DNA of 64,000 nucleotides, from the NCBI GenBank assembly GCA_036362985.1, contig JAYGXS010000005.1, positions 6,508,775 through 6,572,774 on the forward strand, written 5' to 3'. Made by a program: the position numbers and the translations under genes. Shown piece after piece: positions 57,560 to 64,000 of this stretch. The notes beneath the pieces are model-generated. The model was not told the origin of the DNA. It searched no databases and saw only the letters and a list, made by a program, of their open reading frames with translations. This DNA is from Ligula intestinalis (Eukaryota > Platyhelminthes > Cestoda > Diphyllobothriidea > Diphyllobothriidae). Numbering within the stretch: the stretch's first letter is position 1; every line of letters starts with the position of its first letter.

Positions 57560-57880
57560 GACACCTTTATCTTAATGTAGCTGGATCAGGTGCTGACATT
57601 CAAGGAACGTCTAAACGCTGTCCTCCCGTACATTTAATTTACGATGGTTAAAAAAGAACACAGCCAGCTGGTTTTTTTGGATGTCCTCATTTGCCGCAAA
57701 GATGGTGGTGACCTAAATACTAATGTGTTCAGGAAAGCAACCAACACTATGCAAGTCCTGAAGTACAATAACAACAACCACCCAATTGGTCGGAAACGTA
57801 TCTGCGTAAGAGCGCTTTACCGGCGCGTTAAGACTCATATCTAAACGTCAGACGAATAGAACTCCCGTTCCAGCGATCAT
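57560..57880 (+). mobile_element. PLE-C copy, plus arm: RT end joined to the extreme 3' end
   Basis: Plus strand: LDQVLTFKERLNAV, then HSQLVFLDVLICRKDGGDL, NTNVFRKATNTMQVLKY and KRICVRALYRRVKTHI (end of RT and start of linker). It then goes directly to TCTAAACGTCAGACGAATAG and CGTTCCAGCGATCA, the very 3' end of the element. As in the PLE-A composite, the plus arm lacks the nuclease. The final bases resemble the PLE-A end (GTCCCAGCGATCGA). Confidence 0.7.
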
Positions 57881-57927
57881 TTATTTTTCGCAAACTTTTA
57901 AGTCAAACGGCAAATTTAACGAATAGA

Positions 57928-58063
57928 CTACTCGAAAGATATATAAGCAGAGTTGCTGCAACGATTTAATGCTAAGCATGAAGGAAATTTTCAAATTCTG
58001 AATGTACGAATGATTTAAGTAGAAACATTAACGTCAAACTCTGCTTATGTATCTTTCGAGTAG
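57928..58063. repeat. 136-bp element with 27-bp inverted repeats
   Basis: 57928-57954 (CTACTCGAAAGATATATAAG, then CAGAGTT) and 58037-58063 (reverse complement CTACTCGAAAGATACATAAG, then CAGAGTT) match at 26 of 27 positions. They enclose 82 bp of unrelated sequence. It could be a small MITE, a hairpin RNA source or a mutation-generated palindrome. No clear target duplication is visible, and no second copy was noticed in the window. Confidence 0.75.
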
Positions 58064-59080
58064 CTTCTCAACTTGACATCACAGCACATGGGGTTACAAT
58101 TAAATCTTGCAGGTTTTAGCCTCATAATCCAAACTAATTTAAATTTTCTGAAAAGCGGATAAGCTTAAACATTAGAGCATACATATAAGAACTGATTGTT
58201 TCATTTTAACATATTATTTTAAGCGTTTTAATATGACTTTCTAATGTAGTTTACAAAGAGGCGTATATGTGGACACTGCGCAGAAGAAAGACGTTATTCT
58301 GTTTTATTCGTTATCACTTATCCCGCCAGCTTTTTGCTATTTGTTCCAAATATACATTAAGGAAATACTGTAGTTCACATTTTAAACTAAAACTGTATAA
58401 GGAGGCATCTCGGAATGGGGGGTGAACCGATTACTTTTAAGTATTTGCATACGTTAGCGGCAGAAAAATGGAAGACCCGGTATATGACGTCAGAAATTTT
58501 TTCGGCATAGCAAGACTTAAGAATTTTATTTTAGCGATAGCTTAACATTTTTACAAATACTAACAGTGGAATTAAATCATAGAAACTTTTTAATTACCCG
58601 TTCAACCTTCTTGCCAATAAAAACACTGAATGATAAAAGCCATTGTGGTAAGAAATAAAATGAGCAATTTGACCTTATACAGTAGAATCCATGTGTCACC
58701 TCAGCATACAAAAGCCCAGTCTCTCTGTATTACAGGTCTTAGTAAAATGAAGAATATACCGGGTGAGCCATTAAAAGGGAAATGTAATATTAAAAAAGAT
58801 TAAGTTAATAGAAGAAGAAACAAGAATAATTCATTCAATAATCTGATGTTTGTCATCAAAAAGGTGTGCCATCATTAAAATATGCAATAACGAAATATAC
58901 CTAGGGAAATTAATTAAAAAACTCACTGAAATAATCAACCAACTGAACAACGTACACTTCAAGAGTATAAACCCTTATGACTTAAAAATAATCACAAACA
59001 AGAATATATACAATAAAAATTAACTGAAAAGTCAACATAAATGAAGCTAGCTTAATTGAAGTAGATACAATAATCTAACG
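58064..59080. other. AT-rich DNA, nothing recognised
   Basis: Very A-rich between 58740 and 59080. No gene. Confidence 0.4.
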
Positions 59081-59084
59081 CAAA

Positions 59085-59190
59085 ATTTTTGCGCAGGTAA
59101 GCTGAAGGTGTGCGCGTCGCTCGAAAACAGTTATCTGTACCCCAGGTAAGTAGACGTAGATTACCCTCTAATCATCAGATCTTTTTTCAG
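59085..59190 (-). repeat. Repeat R2, inverted partial copy
   Basis: Plus strand GCTGAAGGTGTGCGCGTCGC, then CCCCAGGTAAGTAGACGTAG, resembles the reverse complement of R2 (ATTGAAGGAGTGCGCGGAGA, then AAGTAAGTTGAATTTCACG). Short and diverged. Confidence 0.35.
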
Positions 59191-60450
59191 GAATATAAAG
59201 AAAGCCAATCAATTATAAAGTATCAAAAAGTAAAAGTGTCCAACTTTGTCACACTGAATTAACTATAAGTAAGAAGTGTTAGTATATTTGTGTGTTTATT
59301 TATGGCGCGCTATCTTGTTGCGCAAAAATAAGATGTTTTAAACACTCTCTGGGACTCAAAGTATGATTTCAAGCATTAATCATTTCCCTTAGACGCACCA
59401 ATGCAACACGTAGCTCCAATTTTTCTTACTTGTAAATGCATAATCAACGTTTGCTCTGCTGTATCTTCTGAATCGGACCTCATGACAATGTACCAGCAAT
59501 TTTGGAAGGATACCAAATGTAGGGAGTTATACAAAATACAGGATTTCAACACAGTTCTGCTTTCGACCAGGCATATTGTTAAAAACACCAGTGTTAACCA
59601 CGCTTATAAATATTTTGAGTAGGTTGTACTGACAATCTTACTGCAGTACAACTGATGATGTTAACTTCTTAGTTAAAGCGTATTTTCTTTGGTACTATTT
59701 TGAAAATTGTGTACTTAGCAGAATTTATTGAATCCATAAATTTCGAGAGTGCTAATCAGCTGTTTCCTCTTATATAACGTGGGTAATGTAAGAAAAAATG
59801 CAAAATTGTATTCGTACAGAAAAACTAATGCAAACAGCCAGATCATATAAAGCTAATCAATAATGTAAGCAAATTAAAACAATGTAGGCAGCAAAATATA
59901 TTGCGGATACTTTTGAAGCTTGCGTTCATACCACCTAATGAAAATTGCAACCATAACGAAACAATTTTTTTCGGTTTCTTCTAACGTTTAAGCAACCCTT
60001 ATTCCAAGTGTTCCTATTTAATTTCACACTTTAAGACCTGGTGGATTCTCGGGGCCAGTTTACACAGTTTTATGGCCTACTGCACAGAATTTCTTCAACG
60101 CTCACAAACAACTAGAGAACAAAATTTCTCCCTCGTATGAAATGAGCATAGGACGCATTTGCCGGAAATTTAAAATTTTTCTTGCAGTCTTTTCAAGAAA
60201 TAACATTGACGTCATATGTTCATCTGACGTCAGCTGTGAAACTACACTTTTATCAAATAATGAATTTAGTCGCAAGTGTAGGCTTAGAGTGTAGTTAGAA
60301 CGTTCGTCGTTGGCAAGCTGGTAAGGGCCGTCGTGCTCACTTTTTCTGACATGTTACTGTCTCGTTTCAGTTGTTATTATATTAAAAAACTGAAAATCTT
60401 TCCCCTTTAATTTTTTTTTGCGCTGAAGGCGATTATACGACTACAAAGGC
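59191..60450. other. AT-rich DNA, no gene recognised
   Basis: ORFs on both strands at 59376-59622 overlap and carry no known motif. Confidence 0.35.
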
Positions 60451-60454
60451 TTCC

Positions 60455-60790
60455 CTGTCCGGAGACCAACCCACCATGTGTCCGTACGCTTTCTACCAAA
60501 CCGCAAGACGGCAACGAGACAAGACAGTACATTTTACATAGCTGCCTAAGCCTTTGCGAGACCTTGGCACCTTATGGTCTGACACCTCGTAACAAGACGC
60601 GAAACAGGAAGTACGGTTCGACATTTAACTAAATGTTTTGCCTCTTTTGTCCTCTTCCTCTGATTGCCACAGATTGCTTGCTTAGCGATTTATCAACCCT
60701 ATCCTTCCTCATTTGCCTGATGATTAATAAGTGAAAACGTTCGGTCGCCTATACTGATTTCTCGAAATTTTAACATAAGTTTGCACGTTA
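60455..60790 (+). mobile_element. PLE-B 3' terminal fragment
   Basis: Starts in the region after the coding end (CTACCAAACCGCAAGACGGC; PLE-B consensus near AACAAAACCCGAGACGAGG). It continues through CCTCTTTTGTCCTCTTCCTC and ACAGATTGCTTGCTTAGC, and ends with ATTTGCCTGATGATTAATAA, then GTGAAAACGTTCGGTCGCC. Core 1 CTGATGA and core 2 GAAAACG are intact. The stem III partner is not clear (CAACCCTATCC replaces the usual CGTTAACTCTACCC). Confidence 0.55.
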
Positions 60791-61085
60791 AATCAGTCTG
60801 TTTGACCAATGTTGTAAGAAGGGCAAATTTAGTCAGCAGCAAACGTACAGGTCTCACTTCGTGTGAAATACGAGACAAATGGCAGGACTGACTAACTCGA
60901 GACCAGTAGATTTCGAAACGTCAGTTCATGCACACTTGGGTTTACAAGCTCGCATTCTCTTCTTCGGCAGCCGATTAAGGCTACAAGATTGCTGAACTTA
61001 TAAGTTTTAAGGATATGCACTGTCTAAGTACCAATAATGCCTAACCAACATAGAGCACCGTTTTAACCCTCCCCTCACAAACTTG
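60791..61085. other. No gene recognised
   Basis: Unique-looking sequence between two PLE-B fragments. It may include decayed PLE-B. Confidence 0.3.
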
Positions 61086-61087
61086 GT

Positions 61088-61235
61088 GTACATAACATTT
61101 AAACTACAAATGTCTTCTGCATACATAGGATTTGGTAAGCTAGGCGTACGGCGACTGCCCTTGCAGTCGCAAGTATTCACAAGACCTGACAAAGGAACTT
61201 GGAATGTTTGGCCAGCACTTTAAGCAAGACTCAAG
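61088..61235 (-). mobile_element. PLE-B C-terminal fragment, minus arm of a head-to-head pair
   Basis: On the plus strand TAGGATTTGGTAAGCTAGGC, then GACTGCCCTTGCAGTCGCAA and GGAACTTGGAATGTTTGG match 27780-27865 (TTTAGGTTTGTTAGGCGAAA, GACTGCTTCTGCAGTCACAA, GGAACTTGGATTGTTTATCC). This is the PLE-B C-terminal block in minus orientation. It turns into plus-strand PLE-B at about 61245. Confidence 0.6.
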
Positions 61236-61363
61236 CCACTTTGTTTAAATGCTCCTGAAGGGTAGGTTATATTGGTCAAACAACTATGCGGCTGTCCGCC
61301 ATCCTGATTGACTAAACAGAGGCGAGGTAAAATCAATATCGGGCATGCTTTGGGCTGATTTGG

Positions 61364-62152
61364 TTGACAGCGGTTGCCGACAACAGAAGCAGTCGCCATA
61401 AGCCTCACTTACCCGATGCTATGTGCGCAAAAGACCTTTGTAGCGGCCCTACCGTCCCCGTGGCCGAAGGCAACTTTGTCAACCGGTGCTTGCGCAAACG
61501 AACTGGCCAACAAAAGCACACCGACCCCAAGATTTGGCGCTCGATCCCGTATGTCAAAAACGTATCGGAAGCAGTCGGCCGCCTTCTCGCACCACTTGGA
61601 GTTGGAGTCGCACACAGGCCGGAGGCAACCATAAGGCGTCAGATAATGAAGCCGAAAGACCCACTGCCACGGCAAGAAACATCTGGGGTCGTCTACAGGA
61701 TCTGGTGCAGTTGCGGTCAAAGCAACTATGTCGGAGAAACTGGCAGACTTCTCAAGACGCGAATTGCCGAACACGCGGCTGCAGTGCGGCGAAATGATGC
61801 CAATTCTCAAGTTGCGGCTCATTCGACGAGACCCGGCCACACCTTCAAATTTGATGAGGCCAAAATTCTCGCAAGAGGTGACAATCGGGTGAGCCGAGAA
61901 CTACTTGAGTCATGGTTCACGGGCCCCCAATCCATCAACAAGTGCAACGATTTGCCCAATCCATATTCAATCATGAGATTCAATGTGGCCAAAGCAAGCC
62001 GTCACTTGAGGAATGGGCAGGCCACCGCCTCATCGTACGCCAACACCGGGAAGCCAGACGGCCGAGCAATCATCACGCCCGAGCTCACCGCCCGTGACGA
62101 AAGTTCAACAGGTCAGAGCCCGCGTGCAGTAAACGCACAAGAAGGCAATTAA
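61364..62152 (+). CDS. PLE-A linker and GIY-YIG endonuclease, open frame
   Basis: An open frame of 262 codons. Residues 1 to about 35 are read-through of the host PLE-B. From residue 37 it is PLE-A: NFVNRCLRKR, DPKIWRSIPYVKN (54-66), LAPLGVGVAHRPEA (75-88). The nuclease starts TSGVVYRIWCSCG, with GVVY at 108-111 and NYVG at 121-124 as the two halves of the GIY-YIG motif, Arg128 and Arg133 as candidate catalytic arginines and Glu182 in LLESWF as the likely metal ligand. The Cys pair in WCSC is typical of PLE nucleases. GIY-YIG nucleases of PLEs nick target DNA for insertion. The first Met is not a natural start, so this is a remnant that still reads through. No RT lies upstream, so it cannot transpose alone. 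Confidence 0.75.
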   Translation: MTAVADNRSSRHKPHLPDAMCAKDLCSGPTVPVAEGNFVNRCLRKRTGQQKHTDPKIWRSIPYVKNVSEAVGRLLAPLGVGVAHRPEATIRRQIMKPKDPLPRQETSGVVYRIWCSCGQSNYVGETGRLLKTRIAEHAAAVRRNDANSQVAAHSTRPGHTFKFDEAKILARGDNRVSRELLESWFTGPQSINKCNDLPNPYSIMRFNVAKASRHLRNGQATASSYANTGKPDGRAIITPELTARDESSTGQSPRAVNAQEGN

Positions 62153-62207
62153 CGTTAATTGTCGCTGTATGCTTGCAGTAATGACTGTGTCCTATAAATA
62201 CTGCAAA

Positions 62208-62278
62208 ACGTCTGTGCATACTTAACCTTTCTGCTACTCATGTCTCTGATGACGAATCCACGACGGATATCGAAACGT
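62208..62278 (+). ncRNA. Candidate hammerhead-type motif, PLE-A nested copy
   Basis: ACGTC (62208-62212), 33-nt spacer, CTGATGA (62246-62252), CGAATCC-ACGAC-GGATATC, GAAACGT (62272-62278). One base in the stem II loop differs from the 40.8 kb copy (ACGAC for GCGAC), which leaves the pairing unchanged. Stem III ACGT with ACGT is kept. Confidence 0.55.
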
Positions 62279-62295
62279 CAGGTGAATAAACATAT

Positions 62296-62344
62296 TGTCC
62301 CAGCGATCGAGTCTTCTTCTTCTTCTTAATTGCTTCCTGGGACA
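62296..62344 (+). other. PLE-A terminal inverted repeat around a (TTC)n run
   Basis: TGTCCCAG (62296-62303) and CTGGGACA (62337-62344) are perfect 8-bp inverted repeats that enclose GCGATCGAG and a run of TTC units. Same layout as at 39341-39390. The element ends about 13 bp later. Confidence 0.6.
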
Positions 62345-62790
62345 CGGATGTTCGCTTGAAGGCAACTTTATATCCATCCACACACTTCCTATCGTGCCGC
62401 AATAGGGTAACGAGGCAGCTATAGCGACCAATCCTAGGTACCGCACGCCGTCACGAGACGATGACACCTTGCTTCCCTACACCTTCCAATAAAACGCAAG
62501 GCATGCACGACAGCGCGGCATAAACTAATTGTCGGACCCCTTCCCTTCCTCCACCCACTCTCTTCCCCTCTCTGGTCCCCAAGTAAGACTAGAATCTGAC
62601 CCCTTTGACCCCTAAACACATCTTCCCCTTTTTCACTTTAGTGCTACAGATTGGTTGCTTAAGGTTTTGTTAACTCTACCCTCCCTTATACTATTGTATT
62701 TGTCTGTTGATGATTTCCTCAAAAACTTCTGCCCGCCTAACTTGACTTCCTAAATGCTTACAGGGGTATCATCCCTGAACATTTAACTCA

Positions 62791-64000
62791 TTTAAAATAA
62801 CCGAATAAAATGCCCTTGAGTCTACATTCTGGGCAAAAGGCAGGTGCATCTTCGACTCCAGCATGCATTGCGGCTGGATCTCCAGGTTACTCTTTCCTTC
62901 TGAGCTGGCAAAAACGTAATTTGCACTAAAGATGCTTTTTTCCGGCAAACGCAAGCCACTTATTTCTTCTGTTTGACTTAATCGTGCGTATCTTTGAATA
63001 TCGAACATTCTTAGGGAATTAAATTATCAGAGTCTACTTAGCGTGCCTCAAATTATACAGCCAATCAATTGCACAACAAAGGCTGACTACCGCAAGATTA
63101 TATATCGTAGACGTTTTTTTAGAAAAATGGAACTCTATTTTTTCTGATTATTTGCCGAGGGTAGGTTTGCCTTCGACAAATTACTCACGTTGTGCAACTA
63201 AGTGATCGATACAGGTAGTTAGAAACAATCCTGTGGCTGTCAGGGCGGGGGTGGAATTACCACTGCCCTCAGTAACCTGATTAGCTTCAAGGGGATGCTG
63301 GACGTCGGGCAAGGTAAGTAGCAACGAGCAACTGACTTTGCAGCCTATGGTCGTGGTTATTGTGGCGCCTTTTTAAGTTCTCTTGGACGTATGGAACAGG
63401 ATTGCATAGTTTGGTTGTAGCCGCATCTTCTGTGGCTAACGGACGCTGCCCAATATATTTAGGGATCTCGTAAACCACCCGAAAGGCCTCTTAGATATCT
63501 GCACGATGACCTAAGCCTTTTGCTTACCATGCTGGCTTGTCAAACCAATATATTCTGTTCCACAGGATCAGTTAAATGAGGAGATGCATAGAGAGGTGGT
63601 CTGGGCTGGCAGTTAGTTCTTGCCTTCTTCGTATAAGAAGGGAGTATTGGCGAAACGTTAAGGGGTTAGGCTATGGGAAAGATGCTTGTTAGTGCCTGAT
63701 TGGTTGACTTCTTAATCGTCTCATTAGTGCTTTTCCTTGAAAAGGAACTCTTATCGGGCATTAGAACTGAAGAGCTTTGGTTGTTTTTCGGCCATAGACT
63801 TAAGAATTAGTCTAGTTGGTACCGACTCTTTTATAACGACCTTTCTACAACCCTTAACCCTCTTTTGGTGCTTCTTATCGAACAGATACTTTTCGCCCTT
63901 TGTTCAACCAGCACACTCATTTGTTGTTAAATTCTACGCATTGTCATTTTGATATAAATATAAAAGCCTAGTAAAAAAATCCTTGAAAGCAAACGTGAAC
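62791..64000. other. No gene recognised
   Basis: ORFs up to 79 codons without known motif. A slightly GC-richer patch at 63200-63480. No repeat match noticed. Confidence 0.35.

Larger units (their letters stand above)
61466..62369 (+). mobile_element. PLE-A copy, 5' truncated, with candidate 12-bp target duplication
   Basis: PLE-A sequence runs from the linker (NFVNRCLRKR) to the 3' end after the terminal inverted repeat. GAAGGCAACTTT occurs at 61466-61477 and again at 62358-62369, at the two borders with the interrupted PLE-B. Part of the left repeat (CAACTTTGTCAACC) is also close to PLE-A itself (CAACTTCGTCAACC in the 40 kb copy), so some of it may be microhomology. The RT is missing; the rest is the best-preserved PLE coding sequence in the window. 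Confidence 0.8.
61245..62790 (+). mobile_element. PLE-B copy split by a PLE-A insertion
   Basis: The left half (61245-61477) carries the GIY-YIG end and C-terminal block: ATATTGGTCAAACAACTATG, CAGAGGCGAGGTAAAATCAA, CTATGTGCGCAAAAGACC and AGCGGCCCTACCGTCCCCGT. The right half (62358-62790) resumes with TATATCCATCCACACACTTC, then the 3' region (CCCTTCCCTTCCTCC, AAGTAAGACTAGAATCTGAC, TTAACTCTACCCTCCCTTAT). It ends with TTGATGATTTCCTCAAAAAC, TTGACTTCCTAAATGCTTAC and GGTATCATCCCTGAACA. The copy at 9701-10510 shows the same order without interruption. Confidence 0.75.

Noticed and set aside
1..64000. CRISPR array, bacterial operon or phage
   Set aside because: No evenly spaced short repeats, no run of adjacent long ORFs with ribosome-binding sites, and all recognisable proteins are eukaryotic retroelement products.

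Overview
The window looks like AT-rich intergenic or intronic DNA from an animal nuclear genome. There are no bacterial-style operons, no long intact host ORF, and many decayed retroelements. A flatworm (tapeworm-like) source is plausible, given the mix of Penelope-like elements, a CR1/jockey-type LINE, tRNA-derived SINEs and a degenerate TTAGGG tract. That assignment is inference and low confidence. I found no host protein-coding gene or exon that I can defend.

The recognisable content is a graveyard of Penelope-like elements (PLEs), which join a reverse transcriptase (RT) to a GIY-YIG endonuclease. I separate them by sequence into PLE-A (39.3-40.9 kb; 61.47-62.36 kb), PLE-B (copies at 9.5, 12.2, 15.1, 24.8, 25.2, 25.4/27.4, 27.5-29.1, 60.5 and 61.0-62.8 kb), PLE-C (11.3, 16.8, 19.5, 33.3-34.8 and 56.6-57.9 kb) and a lone PLE-D fragment (30.2-30.9 kb). 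Many copies are head-to-head: a minus-strand piece meets a plus-strand piece of the same element. PLE-A and PLE-B carry hammerhead-ribozyme-like motifs near their 3' ends, and their stem III changes in a compensated way between families.

Insertions are nested. PLE-A sits in PLE-B at 61.5-62.4 kb. A CR1/jockey-like LINE (25.59-27.41 kb, broken by 400 N) sits in a PLE-B terminal repeat. A second truncated LINE copy lies at 29.15-29.94 kb.

Other repeats are an unclassified 1.1-1.45 kb repeat R1 (13.0, 22.9, 44.5 kb), a roughly 0.5 kb repeat R2 (2.9, 6.2, 14.5, 18.2, 32.4, 59.1 kb), a short R3 (15.8, 17.1 kb), SINEs at 1.3 and 46.0-46.8 kb, tRNA-like remnants at 43.5, 43.8 and 51.5 kb, a degenerate (TTAGGG)n tract at 17.54-17.86 kb, and a 136-bp element bounded by 27-bp inverted repeats at 57.93-58.06 kb. 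Remaining stretches are AT-rich DNA in which I see nothing. Boundaries of old repeats were judged by eye and are approximate.
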